The notes beneath the pieces are model-generated. The model had not been told where the DNA came from. It did no database searches and was given only the letters and a program-made list of their open reading frames with translations. Positions 26,137-35,790 of a stretch of DNA of 64,000 nucleotides are shown piece after piece; the first letter of the stretch is position 1; each line of letters opens with the position of its first letter. The stretch lies in contig DAINQU010000004.1 of assembly GCA_036742455.1 (NCBI GenBank), forward strand, positions 1 through 64,000. The letters run 5' to 3'. The DNA is from CAIKZZ01 sp036742455. Its GTDB lineage: Bacteria > Pseudomonadota > Gammaproteobacteria > Steroidobacterales > Steroidobacteraceae. A program made the translations under genes and the position numbers.

Positions 26137-29100
26137 ATGCTCCGATTGCACTTTTCAAATCGACTCCCTGCGCTGACGGCGAAGCTCTTAAGTGAGCTGC
26201 AGGTATCCGAGCGCGGTGTATTCGACGTTGACGACATCATCGTGCCGAATCTGGCCGTCCGTCGCTCATTGCAATTGTCGATCGCGGCGTCTAACGGCAT
26301 CTGCGCCAATGTGCAGTTCGACAACTTAGGGCGTTGGTTGTGGCGGATGGTGGCGCGTGTCATCCCGGACGTAGACACCGAATCCCCATTCCACCCCGCC
26401 AGCCTCGTCTGGCACGTGCTCTCGATCCTGAAGGACCCTGCCTTTACGGCCTCGCATCCCCGTCTGGTGCAGTATCTGGCTGGCGCGGACGACATCATGT
26501 GCTATGAGTTAGCGGCCAACATTGCGGGACTCTTTGATCAGTACATCACGTATCGCAGCGACTGGTTGGAAGAGTGGGCAGCGGGCACGGCATCGGTGCC
26601 AGCGCTGACTGGGGTCGCGGCAGCCGATGTGCTGTGGCAGTCCGCGCTGTGGCGTGCGCTGCTACAACGCTTGGACGCTGCAGACCGTCATCCGCGGCGT
26701 CGCTTTATTGAGGCGCTGCAGCGACCGGAGACGGCAGCGCAACTGCCGAAGGCTGTCCATATCGTTGCGCTACCGTCGATTTCACCACTGCACGTCGAGT
26801 GGCTGGCCGCATTGGCGCGACACCTGCACGTCCATCTCTACGTCCTCAATCCCTGTGCGGAATACTGGGCGCACATCGTGGACCGGCGTCAGCTCGTTCG
26901 ATTGCGACTGCGTGGCGAGGATGCAGGACACGAGGTGGGCAATCCCTTGCTGGCCGCCTGGGCGGGGCCGACGCGGGAGTATTTCAGCGCACTGATCGAC
27001 GTCTTCGGTGACAGTCAGGAGGACAGTGGTGATGACTACGTTGAGCCAACGGCACACACGCGGTTACACCGATTGCAGAACTCGATTCTGCATTTGGAAG
27101 ATCTGCCACCGGGCTCCTTAGTCACGGAGGACCCGGATCGAAGCGTGGAAATTCATGTTTGCCACTCCATGGCGCGTCAACTGGAGGTGGTGACCGATCG
27201 ATTGCTGAGTCTGTTCTCCGCCAAAGACGACGCCTCTGAAGCGATCCGGCCGTCGGACGTGCTGATTGCCGTTCCTGACCTCGAAGCGGCGGCCCCGCTC
27301 GTCGATGCCGTGTTTGCCGCCTTACCGGACCATCGGCGCATTCCGTACACGATCACCGGGCGCGCCCGCACGCAGACCGATACCGTGGCACGTACTGTGT
27401 GCGATTTGTTGACGGTGGCGGCGTCGCGACTGGAAGCCGACGCGGTCTGGGCCCTCCTCGATCGCCCCATGGTGGCCCGGCGCTTTGGCCTCGATGCAGA
27501 CCGGTTAGAACCGATGCGCGATTGGATTGCTGCTTCGGGGTTCCGTTGGGGGCTCGATGATCGCCATTGCGCCCGGCTGCAAACCCGCGTTTCGCGCCGA
27601 CACACCTTGGACGCGGGCATGGACCGCCTGTTTCTGGCGTACGCGTTGCCTGCCGGACACATGAGTCCTCTGTGGGACGAGTTGCTGCCGGCACCCGGGG
27701 TGCACGATCCCAATGGCGAGGATCTGGCCGCGCTAGACGCCTACGTTCACGTGTTGTCCGACTTCGTGCATGCGTGCGCGACCGAGCGCACGGCCGACGA
27801 CTGGGCGCGGATAATGGACGCCGTCCTCGACAACCTCGTTACCCCATCGCCAGCGGGCGATGACATTGAAGACCTGACACAGACACGGGCAACGCTGCGT
27901 GAGCTCTTCACCGTGATGGCAAGGGCCGAACCGTTGGCGCTGCATCCGTTGTCGGTCGTGAAGGCTGCAATTGAGGGTGCGTTTGAGGATCCGGCGCGTG
28001 GCGGTGTCCCGAGCGGAGCCGTCACGGTGGCCGCGTTATCGAGCTTGAGGGGTCTCTCCTTCCGGGTCGTGTGCATTTTGGGCCTTGACGACGGCGTCTT
28101 CCCGCGCGCGAACCGCGCCGTGGATTTTGATCTGATGAACGCCGATAAGCGCCCTGGCGATCGGCAACGCCGCGCCGACGACCGAAATCTGTTTCTGGAT
28201 TATGTGGTGGCTACTCGTGACGTCCTGCACCTGTCGTATACGGGTTTCAGCGACCGCACGAACGCCGTTCTGCCGCCCTCCGCGGTGCTCTCCGAACTGT
28301 TGGACGTGGTGGTGCCTGCCGGCGCCCCGCCCGGTCTCGTCGGGGATGAGCGGGCGCAGGCGTTACGTCGATCGCGCGATCGCATCGTCATCGAACACCC
28401 GCTTCAGCCGTTTTCGACGGCTCATTTCAATGCCGGTGACCCGCGACGCCTCAGTCACAACGCCGAACTGGCCAACGCCGTGCAGACTCGCCTCGCCACG
28501 GTTGCGTCTCTACCGCCACGAGTCGAAACCGACGACGATGCGGAAACGGGTGACGATGAGACCGTTGTGGACCCGCAGCGCCCCTTCTACGCCGAAGCAC
28601 TGTCGGTACACCCCATGCCACGGGAACTGACGGTCGCCGACCTTGCACAGTTCTTTCGCAGTCCTGCGGCCTATTTTTTGGAACGGCGCTTGGGGATTAC
28701 GCTGACGCGCGCGGTGGAGGATCTGCCCATTGAGGAGCCCCTGTTTCAGGATTGGGGCCGAGATCGGGACCTTGAGCAACGCGTGAGCCGCGCGGCGATC
28801 GCGGGCGAAGCCACCGAGCGCTTGCGCGCGTATATCGAGGCGAGCCCCGAAACTCCGTCGGGGGTGCTCGGTTCAACGGTGGCCCAAAGTGTGCTGGATC
28901 GTGCGTACGGTTTTGCAGAGCGGGTTCGACCGTATCAGGAGGGGCCGCCGTTGCCGGTGCACGAGGCGGTGCTGGAATTCACGATCGACGGATCTCCCGT
29001 TTCGCTCACCGGGATTTGGTCTGACCTACGGCCCGTCGGCCTCTTTCGGTACAGCCACCAGGCCTTCAGCGTGGCGACTCTGCTGGGTACCTGGATCGAA

Positions 29101-29493
29101 CATCTGCTCCTGACGGCCGTGCCGCCGACGGGCTGGTCGGGACAAACCCACCATCTGTTTTACGGCGAGTTGGTACGGTTGGCACCGGTGCCGCAACCGT
29201 ACGACCTCCTCAAGGGCCTGCTTGAGATGTATCAGACGGGACTACACGAGCCGCTGCATTTTTATCCCAAAACGTCCTTTGCGTACGCGTCGGCGGACCA
29301 GAATAAGCGGCAGAAGGAAGCCCGATCGACGTGGGCCGGGTCCATGTTCGGCGGAGCACGCGGCGAAAGTCTGGAGCCGGCGTATCAATTGACACTGAGG
29401 GGCGAGGCGGACCCCTTGGATGCCTCGTTTGAGTCGCTGTCGACACAGATACTGCAGCCGTTGATCGCGGCGATGCATCGGTCATCCCCATGA
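26137..29493 (+). CDS. recC: Exonuclease V gamma subunit RecC
   Basis: An 1118-aa protein, almost the length of E. coli RecC (1122). It starts with the RecC signature LRLHFSNRLPALTAKLLSEL, then NLAVRRSLQLSIAASNGICANVQF and, mid-protein, GAVTVAALSSLRGLSFRVVCILGLDDGVFPR. As in RecC, it has a helicase-like fold without intact ATPase motifs. It recognises Chi and splits the DNA strands within RecBCD. The ribosome-binding site at ATG 26137 is weak. Its stop overlaps the recB start (ATGA). The order recC-recB-recD without ptrA between them is that of many non-enteric gammaproteobacteria. Confidence 0.95.
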   Translation: MLRLHFSNRLPALTAKLLSELQVSERGVFDVDDIIVPNLAVRRSLQLSIAASNGICANVQFDNLGRWLWRMVARVIPDVDTESPFHPASLVWHVLSILKDPAFTASHPRLVQYLAGADDIMCYELAANIAGLFDQYITYRSDWLEEWAAGTASVPALTGVAAADVLWQSALWRALLQRLDAADRHPRRRFIEALQRPETAAQLPKAVHIVALPSISPLHVEWLAALARHLHVHLYVLNPCAEYWAHIVDRRQLVRLRLRGEDAGHEVGNPLLAAWAGPTREYFSALIDVFGDSQEDSGDDYVEPTAHTRLHRLQNSILHLEDLPPGSLVTEDPDRSVEIHVCHSMARQLEVVTDRLLSLFSAKDDASEAIRPSDVLIAVPDLEAAAPLVDAVFAALPDHRRIPYTITGRARTQTDTVARTVCDLLTVAASRLEADAVWALLDRPMVARRFGLDADRLEPMRDWIAASGFRWGLDDRHCARLQTRVSRRHTLDAGMDRLFLAYALPAGHMSPLWDELLPAPGVHDPNGEDLAALDAYVHVLSDFVHACATERTADDWARIMDAVLDNLVTPSPAGDDIEDLTQTRATLRELFTVMARAEPLALHPLSVVKAAIEGAFEDPARGGVPSGAVTVAALSSLRGLSFRVVCILGLDDGVFPRANRAVDFDLMNADKRPGDRQRRADDRNLFLDYVVATRDVLHLSYTGFSDRTNAVLPPSAVLSELLDVVVPAGAPPGLVGDERAQALRRSRDRIVIEHPLQPFSTAHFNAGDPRRLSHNAELANAVQTRLATVASLPPRVETDDDAETGDDETVVDPQRPFYAEALSVHPMPRELTVADLAQFFRSPAAYFLERRLGITLTRAVEDLPIEEPLFQDWGRDRDLEQRVSRAAIAGEATERLRAYIEASPETPSGVLGSTVAQSVLDRAYGFAERVRPYQEGPPLPVHEAVLEFTIDGSPVSLTGIWSDLRPVGLFRYSHQAFSVATLLGTWIEHLLLTAVPPTGWSGQTHHLFYGELVRLAPVPQPYDLLKGLLEMYQTGLHEPLHFYPKTSFAYASADQNKRQKEARSTWAGSMFGGARGESLEPAYQLTLRGEADPLDASFESLSTQILQPLIAAMHRSSP

Positions 29494-32400
29494 AGACGGA
29501 GCCGCTGGATTTAATCGGTGGGCCGCTCGATCAGGTCCGTCTCATCGAAGCGAGCGCGGGTACCGGTAAGACCTACGCGATCTGCTTGCTGTATTTGCGC
29601 CTGCTCATCGAACGTGCGGTTTCGGTGAAGCAAATACTGGTGGTGTCGTTTACGAAGGCCGCAACGGCCGAACTGCGGGAACGTATCCGCGCACGACTGA
29701 GCGGCGCACTCCATCGATTGCATCATCCCGAAGAGACGGAACCGGATGCCGCGTTGCGCGACCTGTTACTCCGTTACGGGATGGAAGGTCGTTCGTCGGC
29801 CAATCTGATCGCGATCATCGACGCCGCGATCGCCGATTTCGACGAGAGTGCGATTTACACCATTCACGGTTTTTGTAAGCGCGTGCTCGATGACGAGCCC
29901 TTCGTGACCGGCATGCCGCTCGAAATGGAGTTAGAGGCCGACGACGCGCTCATCCGGCATGCGGTGCTCCTTGACCTCTATCGGGAATGGCTCGCCGACC
30001 CGGTGGTGACACCGGCGGTCGCGACCCGAGTCTGGAAAGGGGATACGCTCAAGAAACTCGATCGGGAATTGCGCCGCTGGCTCTCAAAGCCGCGGGCCCT
30101 TCCGGTGTGGGATTCAACGACACCCCCCACGGTGCCCGTGTCTGTGGCCGACGAGCAGACCTATCAGGAGGCCCGTGACCTGTGGCGTCAGCACCGCGAT
30201 GAGATTACAGCGCGCGTGATGCAGGGCCGCGGAAATTATCCGAAAAACACCTATTCGGAAGATGCGATTCGAGAATGTGCGGCCCAGTGGGATCAAGTCT
30301 TTGACGCCTCCACGATGACGACTGCGCAATTGCCTACGAAAGGCAACTATCTGGACCGGTTTTCTCGCTCAAAACTGAACGAGCCCAAGAAGCAGAAAGG
30401 TTGTGCGCCGATCGAGGATTATCCGTTCTTTGATTTGGCGGATCGGCTCTTGATGGCGTGGAGTGCTCGCGACGAGGAATTTGACCGAATTTGGAGCGCC
30501 CTGATTCGGCGCGTTGTTGAAATCGGTCCCGTGCGTGTTGCAGCGGCGAAGCGCCGCAATCGGACGCTCTCGTACGACGATCTCCTGAAGTCCGTTTACG
30601 ATCGGCTCACCGGTCCCGCTGCTCAGGAATTGGCAGCGTCGCTCCGCACAAAATACCCCGTAGCACTGGTGGACGAATTTCAAGACACGGATCCGTTGCA
30701 GTACGGCGTTTTTTCGACGCTCTACGGGCAGACCGGGACGTTGTTCATGGTGGGCGATCCGAAGCAAGCGATTTACAGCTTTCGCAATGCGGATTTGAAC
30801 GTTTACCTAGAGGCGGGTCGATCCGCCACGGCAGTCCACACGCTGAGTGACAATCAACGCTCGTCCGAGACGTATTTGACCGCGCTGAATGCCATATTCG
30901 GACTGAACCCGCGTGCGTTTTTGATAGACGATTTGAACTATCACACGTTGAGGTTAGGCGCGAAGCGGCGTCCCCCGTTTCGCGACGACGGTGCCGAGCG
31001 CGGCGCGTTACACGTCTGGACCTTGACCGAATCGGGCGATACCGAATGGCCCTCCTTAAGTGCGACCCGTCAGTCGGCCGCTCAGGCGACAGCCGCCGAA
31101 ATCGCGCGCTTACTGTCGGACTCGGCACGCGGGCTCGTTCAGTACGACAACCGACCCTTGAGGGCTGGCGACATTGCTGTGATCGTACCGACCAAGGCGC
31201 GAGGACGTGAAGTACGGTCGCAATTGGCGGAACTCAACATCGGTGCGGTCGAAATTTCGCGCGCCAGCGTGTACGCCACCGACGAGGCGGAAGACATCGA
31301 CCGCATTTTGGCGGCAGTGCTTGAGCCTACGCGTGTTGGGCTCGTGAAAGCGGCGCTCGCGACCGCCCTGTTGGGGTGTACGGCGAGCGGTATCGCGGCA
31401 CTGGCCAGCGACGATCAGTCGTTGGTCGAACACGTGGAGCGTTTTGTCGTCTACCGAGACCTCTGGCACCGTCGCGGCGTGGGGGTGATGCTTCGACGCC
31501 TAATGGCAGAGTACGGCGTGGAGGAGCGAGTACTTACCGGACCGATGGGCGAACGCCGACTCACCAATCTGCGGCACCTGCTCGAGCTCATACACACCGC
31601 AGCGGAGGAACATCCGACGGCGGACGGGCTACACCGGTGGTTGCAGTCGGCGCGGGCTGAGGACTCCGCCGAGGAGGTCGCACAAATGCGGCTAGAGTCC
31701 GATCAGAACTTGATTCAGATCGTGTCCATTCATACCTCTAAGGGCCTCGAGTATCCGATCGTCTTTTGTCCGACCTTATGGGACGACTTTCTAAAGAACG
31801 ATCGCGACCGTGGGGCGGCGTACGAGTACTTTGATCCGTCGCTTGGGTTTGTCATTGACTATCGCAGCGATGACACGTCTCTCGATTACGCGAAGCAGCG
31901 CGTGGCCTACGAGCGGCATGCGGAGCGCTTACGGCTGATTTACGTGGCACTCACGCGGGCCGTGCATCGCTGTTATCTGATTGCCGGAGCGTTCAAGTCC
32001 GGGAAGAGCATGCGCGCGGCCGGGCGCACGTCGCTGCAATGGTTGGTCACCCGGGGGGAAACGTTTGACGATCATCTGAAAAGCGACCGCACGAGCGCCG
32101 AGATCAACGCCGCGTGGTTGGATTTTGCGGCGCCTCTGTCTTGCGTTCGTTGCACACCGCTACCGCGCAGTGCCGGTGTTCCGCTCGTGGCGGACGCATC
32201 AAACGCATTCCCCATTGTGGCTGCACCGGTGCGGCGTCTGCCGGCCATCACCTGGCGCATGGGCAGCTACAGCGGGCTGATCCACGGCAGTGTGCACGAG
32301 GGCGGGGCCACCGATCGCGACGCACGCGCGCCGTCGATTGAGGGACCAATACCACCCGTCGACCTCGCAGACGAGGATATTTTGCGGTTCCCGCGCGGTG

Positions 32401-33104
32401 CACGCGCCGGAGAATGCGTGCACGCGGTGTTCGAGCATGCTGATTTCACAGACCCAAGCGCTTGGTCGGACGTTATTGCGGAGGCATTGCGGCAGCATCC
32501 GCCGGAGACCAGTGCTACAGCGACCCCGGTCGACTACCGCCCGCACCTACGCCGCATGTTGCATGACGTCGTGCAGACCGCGCTGCCGCGTGGCTTTGCG
32601 TTGGCGACGGTTCCGTCCGCGCGCCGATTGGTCGAGTGGGAGTTCACCCTGCCTGCGCACCAATTGGACCCCGGTCGTCTGGGTGCGTTGCTGGATGCCT
32701 ACGGCTATCGCGTGCCTCAACTGCACTTCAGCGCGTTGACGGGCTACTTACGAGGATTCGTCGACCTTATCTTTGAACACGACAGCCGTTTCTATCTCGT
32801 GGACTGGAAGTCGAATTACCTCGGTGCGACGCCGGAAGCGTACGCGCCGGAGGCGGTCGAATCGGCGATGGTTTCGAACGGCTATCACTTGCAGCACTTA
32901 CTGTACACCGTGGCGCTGCATCGTTATCTGAGCAACCGGGTGAGCGATTACAACTACGATCGACACGTCGGTGGCACGCTGTACCTCTTTGTTCGCGGGG
33001 TGCGACCGAGTTGGGGCAGCGCCGGTATTTATCACCGGGTTCCGGAACGATCGCTGATCGAGTCTCTCTCTGCGCTCTTGGGTGAGGGAGGAACAGACCG
33101 ATGA
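29490..33104 (+). CDS. recB: Exonuclease V beta subunit RecB (helicase-nuclease)
   Basis: A 1204-aa SF1A 3'-5' helicase fused to a nuclease. Walker A is ASAGTGKTYAI (K27 is the catalytic Lys). Helicase motif II is in VALVDEFQDTDPLQY, and motifs III-IV are around VGDPKQAIYSFRNADLNVYL. The motif V region is IHTSKGLEYPIVFCPTLW, with LRLIYVALTRAVHRCYL for motif VI. The C-terminal nuclease core is GYLRGFVDLIFEHD then FYLVDWKSNYLG (about residues 1085-1110), matching the Asp-Asp-Lys metal site of RecB. It overlaps recC and recD by four bases each. With RecC and RecD it processes double-strand ends for recombination and degrades linear foreign DNA. Confidence 0.96.
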   Translation: MKTEPLDLIGGPLDQVRLIEASAGTGKTYAICLLYLRLLIERAVSVKQILVVSFTKAATAELRERIRARLSGALHRLHHPEETEPDAALRDLLLRYGMEGRSSANLIAIIDAAIADFDESAIYTIHGFCKRVLDDEPFVTGMPLEMELEADDALIRHAVLLDLYREWLADPVVTPAVATRVWKGDTLKKLDRELRRWLSKPRALPVWDSTTPPTVPVSVADEQTYQEARDLWRQHRDEITARVMQGRGNYPKNTYSEDAIRECAAQWDQVFDASTMTTAQLPTKGNYLDRFSRSKLNEPKKQKGCAPIEDYPFFDLADRLLMAWSARDEEFDRIWSALIRRVVEIGPVRVAAAKRRNRTLSYDDLLKSVYDRLTGPAAQELAASLRTKYPVALVDEFQDTDPLQYGVFSTLYGQTGTLFMVGDPKQAIYSFRNADLNVYLEAGRSATAVHTLSDNQRSSETYLTALNAIFGLNPRAFLIDDLNYHTLRLGAKRRPPFRDDGAERGALHVWTLTESGDTEWPSLSATRQSAAQATAAEIARLLSDSARGLVQYDNRPLRAGDIAVIVPTKARGREVRSQLAELNIGAVEISRASVYATDEAEDIDRILAAVLEPTRVGLVKAALATALLGCTASGIAALASDDQSLVEHVERFVVYRDLWHRRGVGVMLRRLMAEYGVEERVLTGPMGERRLTNLRHLLELIHTAAEEHPTADGLHRWLQSARAEDSAEEVAQMRLESDQNLIQIVSIHTSKGLEYPIVFCPTLWDDFLKNDRDRGAAYEYFDPSLGFVIDYRSDDTSLDYAKQRVAYERHAERLRLIYVALTRAVHRCYLIAGAFKSGKSMRAAGRTSLQWLVTRGETFDDHLKSDRTSAEINAAWLDFAAPLSCVRCTPLPRSAGVPLVADASNAFPIVAAPVRRLPAITWRMGSYSGLIHGSVHEGGATDRDARAPSIEGPIPPVDLADEDILRFPRGARAGECVHAVFEHADFTDPSAWSDVIAEALRQHPPETSATATPVDYRPHLRRMLHDVVQTALPRGFALATVPSARRLVEWEFTLPAHQLDPGRLGALLDAYGYRVPQLHFSALTGYLRGFVDLIFEHDSRFYLVDWKSNYLGATPEAYAPEAVESAMVSNGYHLQHLLYTVALHRYLSNRVSDYNYDRHVGGTLYLFVRGVRPSWGSAGIYHRVPERSLIESLSALLGEGGTDR

Positions 33105-34912
33105 CTCCCGTGACGATGGATATCGCCGAGGCCTTTGCGGCACGTCTCGTCCAATGGGCGCGGCGCTGCGGATGTGCCGAACCGGACATCGCGGTCCTAG
33201 CCATGGCAGGCAGACGCGTCGCGCAGTTGACGGAACAAGGTCACGTGGGTGTTGCGTTGGACGAGATCGCCGCGCTCCTGCAACAACCGGAACACACCGT
33301 GCGCGACCTCTTGCTTGCCACGCCGTTCGTCGCGATCCCCACACAACGCTCTCACGCCATCATGGTCCTGGATGATGCAAATCGACTGTATTTGCATCGT
33401 TATTTCGATTATGAGGAACGACTTGCGCGTCGGATTGCGGTCGCGTTGCGTGCCGCGCCGCCGGTCGTGGGTGCCGCAGGCCCTTCCATGCTCGCTGAGC
33501 TATTTGGGACGGTGGTCGTCGACGGCGCGCAATGGCAGCGACTGGCGGCGGCACTGGCGTTGGGTCGTCGACTGGTTGTCATCAGTGGTGGGCCAGGCAC
33601 GGGAAAGACGACGACGGTGGCACGACTGTTGGCGTGCCTCGTGGCGGAACAGCCCAACTGCCAGATCGCTTTGGCGGCGCCGACCGGTAAAGCGGCCGCA
33701 CGACTGGGCACGGCCATCGTGGAGAAATCCGTTGGTATTCCGGAGGCCTTACGCGAGCGGTTGGCGCGTACGCCCACGACCGTTCACCGCTTGTTGGGTT
33801 TCGGGACGCGCGGTTTTCGCTATCACGCGGGCCACCGGCTGCCCTACGACGTCGTGGTCGTGGACGAGGCCTCGATGCTCGACGTGTCGTTGGCCACCCA
33901 ATTGCTGGAAGCCATCCCCGACCATGCGCGGATCATTCTGCTCGGGGACCGAGAGCAATTGGAGGCGGTTGAGTCTGGCTCGGTGTTTGCGCAGTTGTGT
34001 TTGACACACGGTATGAGCGAGCGGACGCGCGAGGCGCTCTCGCGTTGGTCGGGCGTACCGGTCAGCGCGATCGACGCACCGGTTGACGATGACGATCCGC
34101 TGAAGGATTCGGTCATTTGGTTCACGCGGAACTATCGGTTCGGCCGCGATTCCGGCATCGGTCAACTCGCGTTGAGCGTTCAGGCCGGGGATGCGGCGCG
34201 GACCGTGCGGGCGTTAACAGCGCAGGACGTGGGTTTGGAGTGGATCGTCCCGACCGGCCGGCGCCTCACCGATGCGCTGGTGCAGCGTTTGCGGCGCGGC
34301 TACGCCGCGTATTACGCCGCCGCCGCGCAGTCCGATGTGGACGCATCGTCTCTGTTACGGATCTTCGACGACTTTCGGGTGTTGGCGGCAACGCGCGAGG
34401 GACCGTTGGGGGTACAGGCGATCAATGCTGTGTTGGCGACACCGATGCGGGACGCCGCGAAGGGCATGGAGAACGGTGCGTGGTATGTCGGACGACCCGT
34501 CTTGGTCACCCGTAACGACCCCGTATTGGGTCTGTATAACGGCGATATTGGCATCGCCTTACGGCACGGCGATTCGGGCCTGAGGGTGTGGTTTGCGAAT
34601 GGCGAGCTCGGTGTCCGGTCATTTGCTCCATCACAATTGCCTCCACACGAAACGGCGTTTGCGATGACGGTACACAAATCGCAGGGATCCGAGTTCCGTC
34701 ACGTGGCGGTGGTTTTACCGGACGAACAGTCGCCGGTTCTATCCCGAGAATTGCTCTACACCGGAATCACCCGCGCGCGGGACACCGTAATACTGGTCGG
34801 CCGGCAGCCGGCGATTGAGGCGGCCGTCCGACGTGCCGGCAATCGCTTGTCCGGGTTGCGCGATCGTATTCGCGAGCAGAGTGCTCGGCTCGGTGCACAG
34901 ACGCCGCTGTGA
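33101..34912 (+). CDS. recD: Exonuclease V alpha subunit RecD (5'-3' helicase)
   Basis: A 603-aa SF1B helicase, the normal RecD length. Walker A is VISGGPGTGKTTTVARLL (about residues 159-175). Walker B is VVVDEASMLDVSLA, followed by LLGDREQLEAVESGSVFAQL. The C-terminal motifs VHKSQGSEFRHVAVVLP and LLYTGITRARDTVILVG are typical. The N-terminal domain (residues 1-110) is the RecB-contact region. ATGA overlaps the recB stop. Its own stop overlaps a GTG start for one further gene, so the transcript continues beyond recD. Confidence 0.95.
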   Translation: MTPVTMDIAEAFAARLVQWARRCGCAEPDIAVLAMAGRRVAQLTEQGHVGVALDEIAALLQQPEHTVRDLLLATPFVAIPTQRSHAIMVLDDANRLYLHRYFDYEERLARRIAVALRAAPPVVGAAGPSMLAELFGTVVVDGAQWQRLAAALALGRRLVVISGGPGTGKTTTVARLLACLVAEQPNCQIALAAPTGKAAARLGTAIVEKSVGIPEALRERLARTPTTVHRLLGFGTRGFRYHAGHRLPYDVVVVDEASMLDVSLATQLLEAIPDHARIILLGDREQLEAVESGSVFAQLCLTHGMSERTREALSRWSGVPVSAIDAPVDDDDPLKDSVIWFTRNYRFGRDSGIGQLALSVQAGDAARTVRALTAQDVGLEWIVPTGRRLTDALVQRLRRGYAAYYAAAAQSDVDASSLLRIFDDFRVLAATREGPLGVQAINAVLATPMRDAAKGMENGAWYVGRPVLVTRNDPVLGLYNGDIGIALRHGDSGLRVWFANGELGVRSFAPSQLPPHETAFAMTVHKSQGSEFRHVAVVLPDEQSPVLSRELLYTGITRARDTVILVGRQPAIEAAVRRAGNRLSGLRDRIREQSARLGAQTPL

Positions 34913-35340
34913 GTGGCGCATCTGAATCCGTAGAAGCTCTGGTCCGCGCATTCACAGAGCGCACGCTGCCTCGAGAGCAATGGACGCACCGGGCGCACTT
35001 GGCGGTGGCGGTGAGCCTCATTCGTGAGCAAGGGTTGCCGGGAGCACTCACGGAAATGCCAGGACTGATTCAACGCTACAACGTGCAGTGCGGCGTTGCG
35101 AACAGCGATACGAGCGGTTATCACGCGACCCTCACAATCGCGTTTCTGCGCTGCGTTGCGGGGATGCTCGCGCACATCCCGCGTACGACGGATTTGGCGA
35201 CTGTGGTCGATCTGGTGGCGCAGTCGCCGCTCGGCCAATCAGACTGGCCATTGCAGTATTGGAGCGCGGCTCGCCTCTGGTCGACCGAGGCGCGTCGGGC
35301 GTGGGTCGAACCGGATCTTCGTCCCAACCCGCTATTTTAA
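34909..35340 (+). CDS. Unknown conserved protein translationally coupled to recD
   Basis: A 143-aa soluble protein that I do not assign to a named family. It starts with GTG inside the recD stop (GTGA overlap), so it is expressed with RecBCD. Visible features are an N-terminal acidic/aromatic segment with WTHRAHLAVAVSL (about residues 26-38), a middle NSDTSGYHATLTIAFLRC (about 64-81), and a tryptophan-rich C-terminus (DWPLQYWSAARLW). The two histidines of the WTH-x-AHL motif and the one in GYH could be metal or active-site residues. It has no signal or membrane segment. Similar small proteins may occur alone in other genomes, so a fixed tie to RecBCD is unproven. Confidence 0.75.
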   Translation: MSGASESVEALVRAFTERTLPREQWTHRAHLAVAVSLIREQGLPGALTEMPGLIQRYNVQCGVANSDTSGYHATLTIAFLRCVAGMLAHIPRTTDLATVVDLVAQSPLGQSDWPLQYWSAARLWSTEARRAWVEPDLRPNPLF

Positions 35341-35451
35341 TTGGGTCATCGGCCTCTGTATCTACGACTTTTGGCCTAAACGCGCCAATTATTCGACATA
35401 CGGTCGGGTTCAGTCTCAGTGCAGACTCATTCTTCCAGACACGGGAGAACG

Positions 35452-35724
35452 ATGATCATGGCGGATGTGAAGACGTTGGATATGCGAATTGAGAAACTGC
35501 AGGGTCAACTCGCGCGCATGCAAAAACGACGGCAGCGCGTGGCGCAACGAGAGCAGAAGATGGCCGATAAAGTTCGGCAGGACGAGGACAGCCGTCGCCG
35601 CGCCTTGGCGGGCGACCTGCTACTCGGCGCGGTGGCACGAGGTGAGGTGTCCGCGACTACCGTCGCGGGCTGGTGCGAGGTGTTGCAGATGGACGGCGGT
35701 CAGCGCCAGCTCTTGGGCGTCTGA
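35452..35724 (+). CDS. Small coiled-coil protein resembling conjugal transfer TraD/MobC accessory proteins
   Basis: A 90-aa basic protein with a long helix rich in Lys, Arg and Gln (DMRIEKLQGQLARMQKRRQ and on to about residue 50). A short domain, ALAGDLLLGAVARGEVSATT, follows. This layout is that of small TraD/MobC-type relaxosome accessory proteins of mobilisable elements. No relaxase, coupling protein or origin of transfer is recognisable nearby, so it may be an orphan or a stand-alone nucleic-acid-binding protein. GGGAG lies close upstream. ATG at 35452 and ATG at 35458 are both possible starts. It is followed by a hairpin terminator. Confidence 0.65.
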   Translation: MIMADVKTLDMRIEKLQGQLARMQKRRQRVAQREQKMADKVRQDEDSRRRALAGDLLLGAVARGEVSATTVAGWCEVLQMDGGQRQLLGV

Positions 35725-35732
35725 ACGGGCGT

Positions 35733-35760
35733 GGGGTGATGGGTGCAATCACATCACCCC
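35733..35760 (+). terminator. Hairpin between convergent genes
   Basis: GGGGTGATG (35733-35741) pairs perfectly with CATCACCCC (35752-35760) around a 10-nt loop, just past the stop of the small coiled-coil gene. The following CCTCTT is only weakly T-rich, so efficiency is uncertain. Confidence 0.55.
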
Positions 35761-35790
35761 CCTCTTGCGAGATTGCCTCAGACCAGAGCT

